From Lautropia sp. (lineage in GTDB: Bacteria; Pseudomonadota; Gammaproteobacteria; Burkholderiales; Burkholderiaceae_E), in contig JAUMUG010000001.1 in assembly GCA_030530775.1 (NCBI GenBank), positions 248,001-312,000 of the forward strand: a DNA stretch of 64,000 nucleotides. Direction: 5' to 3'. The notes below the pieces were generated by a model. That model saw only the letters and a list, made by a program, of their open reading frames with translations, had not been told where the DNA came from and ran no database searches. The position numbers and the translations under genes are program-made. Position 1 is the first letter of the stretch. The number at the start of each line of letters is the position of its first letter. Of the stretch, positions 57,143 through 64,000 are shown piece after piece.

Positions 57143-57970
57143 ATGCCGGTCGTGAAACTGAAACCGACCTCGCCCGGTCGCCGGGCGATGGTCAAGGTCG
57201 TGACCCCGACCTTGCACAAGGGCGCTCCGGTTGCGTCGCTGACCGAACCCCGGAAACGTGGTTCGGGGCGCAACAATCTGGGGCACATCACCACCCGTCA
57301 TCGTGGCGGTGGTCACAAGCGCCACTACCGTATCGTGGACTTCCGTCGCAACAAAGACGGTATTCCCGCGCGTGTCGAGCGTCTCGAGTACGATCCCAAC
57401 CGGAGTGCCCATCTGGCGCTGTTGCTGTATGCGGACGGTGAGCGTCGTTACATCCTGGCGCCGCGTGGCGTGACTGCCGGAGCCGAGCTCATGTCCGGTT
57501 CCGAAGCACCGATCCGTGTCGGCAATGCATTGCCGATCCGCAACATCCCGGTCGGTTCCACCATTCACAACATCGAGATGCAGCCCGGCAAGGGCGGCCA
57601 GATCGCCCGCTCCGCTGGTGGTTCGGCTCAGCTGCTGGCCCGTGAAGGCGTCTACGCCCAGGTTCGCCTGCGCTCGGGTGAAATCCGCCGGATTCACATC
57701 GAGTGCCGTGCCACCCTGGGTGAAGTGGGCAATGGTGAACACAGTCTGCGCCAGATCGGCAAGGCAGGTGCCACCCGTTGGCGTGGTATCCGTCCGACCG
57801 TTCGCGGTGTGGCAATGAACCCGATCGATCACCCGCACGGTGGTGGTGAGGGCCGTACCGGGGAAGGCCGTGTTCCGGTCAACCCGTGGGGCAAGCCGAC
57901 CAAGGGCTATCGCACCCGTCGCAACAAACGCAGCGACGGGATGATCGTTCAGCGGCGCAAGAAGAAATAA
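57143..57970 (+). CDS. rplB: 50S ribosomal protein L2
   Basis: Needed for subunit association and peptidyl transferase structure. It has 275 residues (E. coli: 273). [24 protein letters not shown] is represented by [12 protein letters not shown], and the C-terminal [21 protein letters not shown] contains the conserved histidine loop. It begins directly after rplW; rpsS follows after 13 bases. Confidence 0.98.
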   Translation: MPVVKLKPTSPGRRAMVKVVTPTLHKGAPVASLTEPRKRGSGRNNLGHITTRHRGGGHKRHYRIVDFRRNKDGIPARVERLEYDPNRSAHLALLLYADGERRYILAPRGVTAGAELMSGSEAPIRVGNALPIRNIPVGSTIHNIEMQPGKGGQIARSAGGSAQLLAREGVYAQVRLRSGEIRRIHIECRATLGEVGNGEHSLRQIGKAGATRWRGIRPTVRGVAMNPIDHPHGGGEGRTGEGRVPVNPWGKPTKGYRTRRNKRSDGMIVQRRKKK

Positions 57971-57983
57971 ACGGTAAAACGAC

Positions 57984-58259
57984 ATGGCACGTTCAATCAA
58001 GAAGGGTCCGTTCGTCGACCATCATCTGCTGGCGAAAGTCGATGCCGCAGCGTCGGGCAAGGACAAGCGTCCGATCAAGACCTGGTCGCGTCGTTCGACC
58101 GTTCTGCCTGAGTTCATCGGCCTGACGATCGCAGTGCACAACGGCAAACAGCATGTTCCGGTGTTCATCAACGAGAACATGGTTGGCCACAAGCTGGGTG
58201 AGTTCGCACTGACCCGCACGTTCAAAGGGCACGCCGCAGACAAGAAGGCCAGGCGCTGA
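57984..58259 (+). CDS. rpsS: 30S ribosomal protein S19
   Basis: 30S head protein forming the A-site finger bridge. It has 91 residues: [42 protein letters not shown] and [16 protein letters not shown] are conserved. An 81-base gap with a hairpin separates it from rplV. Confidence 0.98.
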   Translation: MARSIKKGPFVDHHLLAKVDAAASGKDKRPIKTWSRRSTVLPEFIGLTIAVHNGKQHVPVFINENMVGHKLGEFALTRTFKGHAADKKARR

Positions 58260-58265
58260 TGCGGT

Positions 58266-58306
58266 CTGTCGTCATCGCCACGGCTCGTATCGTGACGATG
58301 AGACAG
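58266..58306 (+). promoter_or_regulatory. Intercistronic stem-loop between rpsS and rplV
   Basis: CTGTCGTCATCG (58266-58277) pairs with CGATGAGACAG (58296-58306) with one bulged base, and an inner CACG/CGTG stem shortens the loop. In most relatives rpsS and rplV are almost contiguous. A role in differential stability is inference. Confidence 0.5.
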
Positions 58307-58340
58307 TCACTGGCCTGAAAAGATCAAGGGAAAGTTGACG

Positions 58341-58676
58341 ATGGAAACTCAAGCAGTCCTGCGCGGTGTCCGGATTTCTGCCCAAAAAGGGCGCCTGGTG
58401 GCTGACCAGGTTCGCGGAAAGCCGGTGGAAGCCGCGCTGAACATCCTGAATTTTTCGCCGAAGAAAGCGGCGAAGATTCTGAAGAAAGTATTGGAATCGG
58501 CAATCGCCAATGCCGAGCACAACGATGGTGCGGATGTCGACGAACTGCGCGTCAAGCGCATTCACGTCGAAAAGGGCCAGTCACTGCGTCGTTTTTCGGC
58601 GCGTGCCAAGGGCCGTGGTGTGCGCATCGAAAAGCAAACCTGCCATATCTACCTGACGGTTGGTACCGGCAAATAA
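58341..58676 (+). CDS. rplV: 50S ribosomal protein L22
   Basis: Exit-tunnel protein; its beta-hairpin helps form the macrolide-sensitive constriction. It has 111 residues (E. coli: 110), with ATG at 58341 after AGGGAAAG; a TTG two codons earlier is an alternative. [22 protein letters not shown] and the hairpin [20 protein letters not shown] are intact. Confidence 0.97.
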   Translation: METQAVLRGVRISAQKGRLVADQVRGKPVEAALNILNFSPKKAAKILKKVLESAIANAEHNDGADVDELRVKRIHVEKGQSLRRFSARAKGRGVRIEKQTCHIYLTVGTGK

Positions 58677-58697
58677 GCTGAGGAAGGACCGAGAGAA

Positions 58698-59555
58698 ATG
58701 GGACAGAAAATTCACCCAACCGGATTCCGGCTTGCCGTCAGTCGCAACTGGGCTTCGCGTTGGTACGCAGGTAACAAGGATTTCGCGGGCATGCTGAAGG
58801 AAGACCTTCAGGTTCGCGAATTTCTGAAAAAACGTCTGAAAAACGCTTCGGTTGGTCGCATCCTGATCGAACGCCCCGCCAAGAATGCACGCATCACCAT
58901 CTACTCTGCACGTCCGGGTGTGGTGATCGGCAAGAAAGGCGAGGATATCGAGCGTCTGAAGGTCGAACTCAACAAGATGCTGGGTGTTCCCGTACACGTC
59001 AATATCGAAGAGATTCGCAAGCCTGAAGTCGATGCCCAGCTGATCGCCGACTCGATCACGCAGCAGCTCGAAAAGCGGATCATGTTCCGTCGTGCCATGA
59101 AACGCGCGATGCAGAATGCCATGCGCCTGGGTGCGCAGGGCATCAAGATCATGAGCGCCGGTCGTTTGAACGGCGCGGAAATAGCCCGTACCGAGTGGTA
59201 TCGTGAAGGCCGTGTGCCGCTGCATACCCTGCGTGCCGATGTCGACTATGGTACGTCGGAGGCTCAGACCACCTACGGCATCATCGGTGTCAAGGTCTGG
59301 GTCTACAAAGGTGACACCCTGGGTCGTGGCGAAGCGCCGGAGGCAGCGGAGAAGGAAGCTGCGCCGAACGAGCGCGAAGATCGCCGTTCCCGTCGTCCGG
59401 GTCGTCCGGGTGGCGCGCCTGGTCGCGGCCGTCGTCGCGATGCAGCGGCCGATGGTGCCGATGGCAAGGCGCCTGCACGACGTGGCTCCCGCAAGTCAGC
59501 CGGTGCTGAAAGCGCCGAAGCTGGGGCGGGGGCCGAGGTCAAGGGCGACAACTGA
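58698..59555 (+). CDS. rpsC: 30S ribosomal protein S3 with long basic C-terminal extension
   Basis: Part of the mRNA entry tunnel with helicase activity. It has 285 residues versus 233 in E. coli. The KH domain carries [14 protein letters not shown] (residues 75-88) and the C-domain ends [14 protein letters not shown] at about 210. Residues 211-285 are an extra tail rich in Arg, Gly, Ala and Glu (for example [19 protein letters not shown]). Tails occur on S3 of several Burkholderiales, but this one is long. It may act in RNA contact at the mRNA entrance, which is inference. Confidence 0.97.
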   Translation: MGQKIHPTGFRLAVSRNWASRWYAGNKDFAGMLKEDLQVREFLKKRLKNASVGRILIERPAKNARITIYSARPGVVIGKKGEDIERLKVELNKMLGVPVHVNIEEIRKPEVDAQLIADSITQQLEKRIMFRRAMKRAMQNAMRLGAQGIKIMSAGRLNGAEIARTEWYREGRVPLHTLRADVDYGTSEAQTTYGIIGVKVWVYKGDTLGRGEAPEAAEKEAAPNEREDRRSRRPGRPGGAPGRGRRRDAAADGADGKAPARRGSRKSAGAESAEAGAGAEVKGDN

Positions 59556-59606
59556 TTGGTCTGCCTTTGCAGCCCGATGAGTGAACACAGCTAAGGTAGA
59601 AGAATC

Positions 59607-60023
59607 ATGTTGCAACCCTCCAGACGTAAGTACCGTAAGGAACAGAAAGGCCGCAACACGGGTCTGGCGACCCGTGGTGCCACTGTCGCCTTCGGTGAAT
59701 TTGGCCTGAAAGCCACGGCGCGTGGTCGTCTGACCGCCCGCCAGATCGAATCGGCCCGTCGTGCCATGACACGGCATATCAAACGGGGTGGTCGGATTTG
59801 GATCCGGATCTTCCCGGACAAGCCGATCTCTCAGAAACCTGCGGAAGTGCGTATGGGTAACGGCAAGGGCAACCCGGAGTTCTGGGTTGCCGAGATCCAG
59901 CCGGGCAAAGTGCTCTACGAAATGGACGGCGTGAACGAAGCGCTGGCCCGTGAAGCCTTTGCGTTGGCTGCGGCCAAACTGCCGTTGTCGACGGTTTTCG
60001 TCACCCGTCATCTCGGCGCCTGA
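59607..60023 (+). CDS. rplP: 50S ribosomal protein L16
   Basis: Organises the A-site and the tRNA elbow. It has 138 residues (E. coli: 136), starting [17 protein letters not shown]. The conserved [20 protein letters not shown] (RNA-binding) and [14 protein letters not shown] motif with the arginine that is hydroxylated in E. coli are present. It follows rpsC by 51 bases. Confidence 0.98.
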   Translation: MLQPSRRKYRKEQKGRNTGLATRGATVAFGEFGLKATARGRLTARQIESARRAMTRHIKRGGRIWIRIFPDKPISQKPAEVRMGNGKGNPEFWVAEIQPGKVLYEMDGVNEALAREAFALAAAKLPLSTVFVTRHLGA

Positions 60024-60044
60024 CGCCTCATAGCATCGGAGTCG

Positions 60045-60245
60045 ATGATGAAAGCGAAAGATTTGAGAACCAAAGACGCGGCAGGGCTCGACAAGGAGTT
60101 GCAGGAGCTGCAACGGGCGCATTTCGCCCTGCGCATGCAGATTGCCACTCAGCAGAACAGCAATACCGCCCAACTGAAGCGGCTGCGCCGGGATATCGCC
60201 CGTGTCCGCACCGTGATCAACGAGCAGCAGGTGGCAGCCAAATGA
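60045..60245 (+). CDS. rpmC: 50S ribosomal protein L29
   Basis: Small two-helix protein at the tunnel exit. It has 66 residues, or 65 if the second ATG (60048), better spaced from GGAG, is used. [31 protein letters not shown] is represented by [27 protein letters not shown] is the conserved second helix. It overlaps rpsQ by four bases. Confidence 0.96.
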   Translation: MMKAKDLRTKDAAGLDKELQELQRAHFALRMQIATQQNSNTAQLKRLRRDIARVRTVINEQQVAAK

Positions 60246-60526
60246 ATCAGCAAGCAGCAGAGCAGCCGCGTACCAATACCCGCACCCGTACCTTGACTGG
60301 CCGGGTGACCAGCAACAAGATGCAGAAGACCGTGACCGTGCTGGTCGAACGCAAGGTCAAGCATCCTGTCTACGGCAAGTATGTGGTGCAGTCCAAGAAG
60401 TACCACGCGCATACCGAAGACCAGTTCAACGAAGGGGATCTGGTCGAGATCCAGGAAGGTCGTCCGATTTCGAAGACCAAGTCCTGGTATGTGTCGCGTC
60501 TGTTGACCGCCGCCAAGGTGGTCTGA
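60242..60526 (+). CDS. rpsQ: 30S ribosomal protein S17
   Basis: Binds 16S rRNA helix 11. It has 94 residues (E. coli: 84) with a slightly extended N-terminus ([16 protein letters not shown]). [21 protein letters not shown], the [10 protein letters not shown] loop and [14 protein letters not shown] are conserved. Last gene of the S10 operon; a 527-base gap with hairpins and a promoter follows. Confidence 0.97.
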   Translation: MNQQAAEQPRTNTRTRTLTGRVTSNKMQKTVTVLVERKVKHPVYGKYVVQSKKYHAHTEDQFNEGDLVEIQEGRPISKTKSWYVSRLLTAAKVV

Positions 60527-60538
60527 GGTGCATGGTTT

Positions 60539-60601
60539 CATCCGGATTTCGATCCGGATGAGCGGTCTGCCTTCACAGAAAGCCCGGCTTCGACCGGGCT
60601 T
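60539..60601 (+). terminator. Two tandem perfect hairpins at the S10-spc boundary
   Basis: CATCCGGAT-TTCG-ATCCGGATG (60539-60560) is a perfect 9-bp stem with TTCG tetraloop. AAGCCCGG (60580-60587) and CCGGGCTT (60594-60601) form a second, 8-bp stem with a 6-base loop. No long T-run follows (CGCCGTTCT), so termination would be partial. They end the S10 transcript or stabilise its 3' end. The rest of 60527-61053 has only the promoter below and unsupported short frames. Confidence 0.6.
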
Positions 60602-60792
60602 CGCCGTTCTGATGTGCATGGCCCGTGTACATGGACCGGGGGGCGTGTGGGTCGGTGTCGGGTGTGCCCGACGCAGTGGGCCTGTCCCGGGTGTCTGTCG
60701 GTTCGAAGCCGATCCGACGCTGGCGTCAGGCCTGCTCTGTCGAGGACTGCCTGCCGCAATTCGGGGCCGGCTTCAAAAAGTGTGCACGCCCC

Positions 60793-60822
60793 TTGCAGGG
60801 GTGAAAAGAAGCACACTATAAT
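60793..60822 (+). promoter_or_regulatory. Sigma70-type promoter of the spc operon (rplN)
   Basis: TTGCAG (60793-60798), an 18-base spacer and a consensus TATAAT (60817-60822), about 230 bases before rplN. Confidence 0.8.
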
Positions 60823-61053
60823 CCTCTATCTTCTGAAGCCCGCGTGTTCTGCGCGGTTCGAGGAAATAGCCATGCGCTTCATCGAATGTGGTGGGGCAAG
60901 CGGCCGGTTGGTCGGGGCAGCAAGGTCTCGGGCGATCGTTTCAATGAATTCAAATCCGATCGGTGTCATCGATGCCGGTCAACGGAACCAATACTGGCTC
61001 GCTGCATGTCGTTGCGGGTCCAAGTTGGGCAATGAAATCGTCAGGATATTGCA

Positions 61054-61422
61054 ATGATTCAGATGCAGTCGACGCTGGGCGTCGCCGACAACACGGGTGC
61101 GCGCGAAGTCATGTGTATCAAAGTGCTCGGTGGCAGCAAGCGCCGCTATGCGGGGATCGGTGACATCATCAAGGTCTCGGTCAAAGAGGCGCAGCCACGC
61201 GGTCGTGTCAAGAAGGGCGAGATCTACAACGCAGTCGTCGTTCGTACTGCCAAAGGTGTGCGTCGTCCCGACGGTTCGCTGTTGCGCTTCGACGGTAACG
61301 CTGCGGTGTTGCTGAACTCCAAGCTGGAGCCGATCGGCACCCGTATCTTCGGGCCTGTCACTCGTGAGCTGCGTACCGAGCGGTTCATGAAGATCGTCTC
61401 GCTGGCGCCGGAAGTGCTGTGA
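61054..61422 (+). CDS. rplN: 50S ribosomal protein L14
   Basis: Binds L19 and forms an intersubunit bridge. It has 122 residues (E. coli: 123): [27 protein letters not shown] is represented by [49 protein letters not shown] is the signature. First gene of the spc operon. Confidence 0.98.
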   Translation: MIQMQSTLGVADNTGAREVMCIKVLGGSKRRYAGIGDIIKVSVKEAQPRGRVKKGEIYNAVVVRTAKGVRRPDGSLLRFDGNAAVLLNSKLEPIGTRIFGPVTRELRTERFMKIVSLAPEVL

Positions 61423-61465
61423 GGCAGTCGATCAACACAGGATTCAGGCCGAGGGTTGTATAACC

Positions 61466-61786
61466 ATGATGCAAAAGATTCGTAAGGGCGATGAAGTGAT
61501 CGTCATCGCTGGACGGGACAAGGGTAAGCGCGGCACTGTGTCGCAGCGTGTCGATGACCGGCATCTGCTGGTCGACGGCGTCAACGTCGTCAAAAAGCAC
61601 GTCAAACCCAACCCAATGCGCGGGATCCCGGGCGGGATCGTGGACAAGTCGATGCCGATCGATCAGTCCAATGTGATGGTGTTCAATCCGGCGTCCGGCA
61701 AGGGTGACCGGGTTGGTTTCAAGGTTCTTGAGGATGGTCGCAAAGTTCGTGTCTTCAAGTCGAACGGAGAACAGCTGAATCCCTGA
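61466..61786 (+). CDS. rplX: 50S ribosomal protein L24
   Basis: Assembly initiator near the tunnel exit. It has 106 residues (E. coli: 104). A KOW motif lies near the start ([21 protein letters not shown]); [12 protein letters not shown] and [15 protein letters not shown] are conserved. Two tandem ATGs leave the start uncertain by one codon. Confidence 0.97.
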   Translation: MMQKIRKGDEVIVIAGRDKGKRGTVSQRVDDRHLLVDGVNVVKKHVKPNPMRGIPGGIVDKSMPIDQSNVMVFNPASGKGDRVGFKVLEDGRKVRVFKSNGEQLNP

Positions 61787-61825
61787 TTCCACCGGGAATC
61801 ATGAGCAGCTATTAAGGAAACATCG

Positions 61826-62365
61826 ATGGCACGTCTCTTAGATACCTATCGCGCGAAGCTCTCGCCCGAGCTGATGAAGCGGTTCGGCTATAAATCCGTG
61901 ATGGAAGTGCCGCGGATCACCAAAATCACGCTGAACATGGGCGTGGGTGAAGCGGTTGCAGACAAGAAGATCATGGAAAACGCAGTGGGCGATTTGGCGA
62001 AGATCGCTGGTCAGAAGCCTGTCGTGACCAAAGCTCGCAAGGCAATCGCCGGCTTCAAGATTCGGGAAGGTTACCCGATCGGTTGCATGGTCACGCTGCG
62101 CGGAGTCCGCATGTACGAATTCCTCGATCGTCTGATCACCGTGGCCTTGCCGCGGGTGCGCGATTTCCGTGGTGTGTCGGCCCGCTCCTTCGACGGTCGC
62201 GGCAATTTCAACTTCGGTGTCAAGGAACAGATCATGTTCCCCGAGATCGAATACGACAAGGTCGATGCGCTGCGTGGGCTGAACATCAGCATTACCACTA
62301 CTGCAAAAACTGACGAGGAAGCCAAGGCGTTGCTGTCCGCCTTCCGGTTTCCGTTCCGCAACTGA
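61826..62365 (+). CDS. rplE: 50S ribosomal protein L5
   Basis: Binds 5S rRNA and contacts P-site tRNA. It has 179 residues, the E. coli length: [42 protein letters not shown] and [14 protein letters not shown] are conserved. AAGGAAA precedes the ATG. Confidence 0.98.
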   Translation: MARLLDTYRAKLSPELMKRFGYKSVMEVPRITKITLNMGVGEAVADKKIMENAVGDLAKIAGQKPVVTKARKAIAGFKIREGYPIGCMVTLRGVRMYEFLDRLITVALPRVRDFRGVSARSFDGRGNFNFGVKEQIMFPEIEYDKVDALRGLNISITTTAKTDEEAKALLSAFRFPFRN

Positions 62366-62416
62366 GGTTGGCTGGCACCCGCCGCAAACCACAAGCCAAT
62401 CTCCAGGGGTGATTGA

Positions 62417-62722
62417 ATGGCAAAGGCATCCATGATCCAGCGCGAAATCAAGCGCGAAGCACTGGTCAAGAAGTACGCAGCCAAGCGTGCCGCACTTCAG
62501 GCCATCATCGACGATCAAAGCAAATCGGACGAGGAGCGCTATCAGGCGCGTCTCGCCATCCAGAAGCAACCGCGTGCAGCAAGTCCGACCCGGATGCGCA
62601 AGCGCTGCGTCCTGACCGGACGTCCGCGTGGCGTGTTCCGCAAATTCGGGCTGGGTCGCAACAAACTGCGTGAGTTCGCCCTGCGGGGGGAAATTCCTGG
62701 TTTGACCAAGGCCAGCTGGTAA
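62417..62722 (+). CDS. rpsN: 30S ribosomal protein S14 (zinc-free type)
   Basis: 30S head protein. It has 101 residues, the length of the long zinc-independent form; only one Cys is present ([14 protein letters not shown]), so the zinc-ribbon variant is excluded. [20 protein letters not shown] is the conserved C-terminus. Confidence 0.98.
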   Translation: MAKASMIQREIKREALVKKYAAKRAALQAIIDDQSKSDEERYQARLAIQKQPRAASPTRMRKRCVLTGRPRGVFRKFGLGRNKLREFALRGEIPGLTKASW

Positions 62723-62744
62723 CCGCGTCGGAGAGAGTGAAGTG

Positions 62745-62819
62745 ATGAAATTCGAATCGAATACGGTCAAGCTCGGTCATGCGCCGATGCTTGCCAGCTA
62801 CGGGAGCGACCATCAATGA
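62745..62819 (+). CDS. Small ORF (24 aa) translationally coupled to rpsH
   Basis: I do not recognise this peptide. An ATG at 62745 follows GGAGAGAG with seven bases spacing and opens a 24-codon frame ([20 protein letters not shown], then SDHQ). Its TGA overlaps the rpsH ATG as ATGA. It occupies nearly all of the 93-base rpsN-rpsH spacer, which is only a few tens of bases in E. coli. It may be a real microprotein, a coupling leader for S8 synthesis or chance. No close paralogue is in the window. Confidence 0.45.
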   Translation: MKFESNTVKLGHAPMLASYGSDHQ

Positions 62820-63211
62820 GCATGAGCGATCCGATCGCCGACATGTTCACGCGGATCCGTAACGCGCAGCGCGTCGAGAAGGAATCCGTCGTGATACCCT
62901 CATCGAAACTCAAGGTGGCTATTGCCCGCGTCTTGCAAGACGAAGGTTACATCGACGGTTTTGAAGTTCAGGAAAACGACGGCAAGCCGTTGTTGAAAGT
63001 GACGTTGAAGTACTACGCTGGCCAGCCGGTCATCGAGCGCCTGGAGCGCGTGTCCCGTCCGGGTCTGCGCATCTACAAGGCCCGCAACGACCTGCCACAG
63101 GTGATGAACGGTCTGGGCGTTGCCATCGTCACCACGTCGAAGGGTGTGATGACCGATCGCAAGGCGCGTCAGGTCGGTATCGGCGGCGAAGTGCTCGGCT
63201 ACGTCGCGTAA
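62816..63211 (+). CDS. rpsH: 30S ribosomal protein S8
   Basis: Central-domain protein and, in E. coli, the repressor of the spc operon acting near rplE. It has 131 residues: [33 protein letters not shown] and [22 protein letters not shown] are conserved. The ATG at 62816 is the one coupled to the small ORF; an ATG two codons later matches the usual family start. Confidence 0.98.
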   Translation: MSMSDPIADMFTRIRNAQRVEKESVVIPSSKLKVAIARVLQDEGYIDGFEVQENDGKPLLKVTLKYYAGQPVIERLERVSRPGLRIYKARNDLPQVMNGLGVAIVTTSKGVMTDRKARQVGIGGEVLGYVA

Positions 63212-63224
63212 GGGAGGCCACAGA

Positions 63225-63758
63225 ATGTCACGTATCGGAAAAATGCCGATTCCCGTACCGAAAGGTGCGGAGGTCACGTTGGCCGCCGACAGTATCACCG
63301 TCAAGGGACCGATCGGTACCCTCGTGCAGTCGATCAATCCATTGGCTCGCATCGTTCGCGAAGGCGACGAGCTGCTGGTGTCGCCGGCCGACGACTCTGC
63401 TGGCGCCAACGCGATGTCGGGTACCCTGCGTGCCCTGGTTGCCAACATGGTGACCGGTGTGACCAAAGGTTTCGAGCGCCGTCTGACCCTGGTCGGCGTG
63501 GGTTTCCGCGCCCAGGCCCAAGGCAATTCGCTGAACCTGTCGCTCGGTTTCTCGCATCCCGTGGTGCATCAGCTGCCGGAAGGCGTCAAGGCCGAAACGC
63601 CCAGCCAGACCGAGATCGTGCTGAAAGGCGTCGACAAACAGAAGGTTGGTCAGGTGGCCGCCAACATCCGTGCGTACCGACCGCCAGAGCCCTACAAGGG
63701 CAAGGGTGTCCGGTATTCGGATGAGAAGGTCACGTTGAAAGAAACCAAGAAGAAGTGA
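63225..63758 (+). CDS. rplF: 50S ribosomal protein L6
   Basis: Located near the sarcin-ricin loop. It has 177 residues, the E. coli length: [46 protein letters not shown], and [17 protein letters not shown] near the end. It follows rpsH by 13 bases. Confidence 0.98.
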   Translation: MSRIGKMPIPVPKGAEVTLAADSITVKGPIGTLVQSINPLARIVREGDELLVSPADDSAGANAMSGTLRALVANMVTGVTKGFERRLTLVGVGFRAQAQGNSLNLSLGFSHPVVHQLPEGVKAETPSQTEIVLKGVDKQKVGQVAANIRAYRPPEPYKGKGVRYSDEKVTLKETKKK

Positions 63759-63844
63759 GGCACGGATAACGGTGATTCTCCGTGCTCTGCTGGTCTGGTC
63801 CGGACCGGCCGGGTGGAAGAGTCACCGTGGTGCAAGGAACAGAC

Positions 63845-64000
63845 ATGGCATTTGACAAAAAGGCATCGCGACTGCGCCGGTCGCGTCAGACGCGGCACAA
63901 GATCAACGAGTTGCGCGTCAACCGTCTGGCCGTTTTCCGCAGTAACGCGCACATCTACGCCAACATTTTGTCGCCGGAAGGTGACCGGGTGTTGGTTTCG
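63845..64000 (+). CDS. rplR: 50S ribosomal protein L18, partial
   Basis: 5S rRNA-binding protein. The first 52 codons are visible ([20 protein letters not shown] and [18 protein letters not shown]), and the frame is open at the right edge; full length is normally about 117-122. AAGGAA precedes the ATG. Order rplF-rplR is canonical. Confidence 0.95.
   Translation, partial: MAFDKKASRLRRSRQTRHKINELRVNRLAVFRSNAHIYANILSPEGDRVLVS

Noticed and set aside
60614..61057. Plus-strand frame in the rpsQ-rplN gap ending at the rplN start
   Set aside because: It runs through the promoter and lacks a recognisable protein; the overlap with rplN is incidental.
63772..63855. GTG-started short frame overlapping the rplR start
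   Set aside because: Unlike the rpsH-coupled ORF it has no good ribosome binding site, so it was not called.

Overview
The window is a high-GC (about 60-65% by eye) stretch of a beta-proteobacterial chromosome. The gene order tRNA-Tyr, tRNA-Gly, tRNA-Thr, tuf, tRNA-Trp, secE, nusG, rplKAJL, rpoBC, rpsLG, fusA, tuf, rpsJ, rplC onward is the Burkholderiales/Neisseriales arrangement. The amylosucrase, the glycogen genes and the anaerobic C4-dicarboxylate carrier would suit an oral or host-associated Burkholderiales such as Lautropia, but that genus-level guess comes from gene content only.

Layout: 1-2434 (minus) is a TRAP transporter, dctP-dctQ-dctM, with dctM running off the left edge. 3329-3898 is a VOC/glyoxalase-fold protein. 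4187-14677 is a glycogen/alpha-glucan cluster: glgC-glgA on the plus strand, a LysR regulator, then malQ, glgX and glgP on the minus strand. No branching enzyme (glgB) is in the window. 15205-15515 holds tRNA-Tyr and tRNA-Gly. 15731-25601 is a block of unrelated metabolic genes: alpha-carbonic anhydrase, CysJ-like diflavin reductase, DcuB-like carrier, a MacAB-like ABC system and a truncated hemoglobin. 26257-46979 is the transcription/translation core from tRNA-Thr/tuf through rpsJ, including two identical tuf genes and an orphan HicB-like protein between rpoC and rpsL. 47400-55192 (minus) is a sucrose/alpha-glucan module: beta-propeller lipoprotein, SLC45-type MFS sugar transporter, LamB-type porin, amylosucrase. 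55501-64000 is the rest of the S10 operon and the start of the spc operon, ending inside rplR.

The most notable feature is architecture. Two blocks that are normally contiguous are each split by metabolic cargo: tRNA-Gly and tRNA-Thr/tuf lie 10.7 kb apart, and rpsJ and rplC lie 8.5 kb apart. At both breaks the downstream ribosomal or tRNA half has its own convincing sigma70-type promoter, and rpsJ is followed by a strong intrinsic terminator. The cargo at the second break would take up sucrose and polymerise it into alpha-1,4-glucan. The glycogen cluster 33 kb away could then remodel and degrade that polymer. No IS element, integrase, CRISPR array or flanking direct repeat is visible at either break. 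I see no wholly new defence or mobile system here; the unusual items are operon rearrangement, small ORFs, RNA structures and one uncharacterised lipoprotein.
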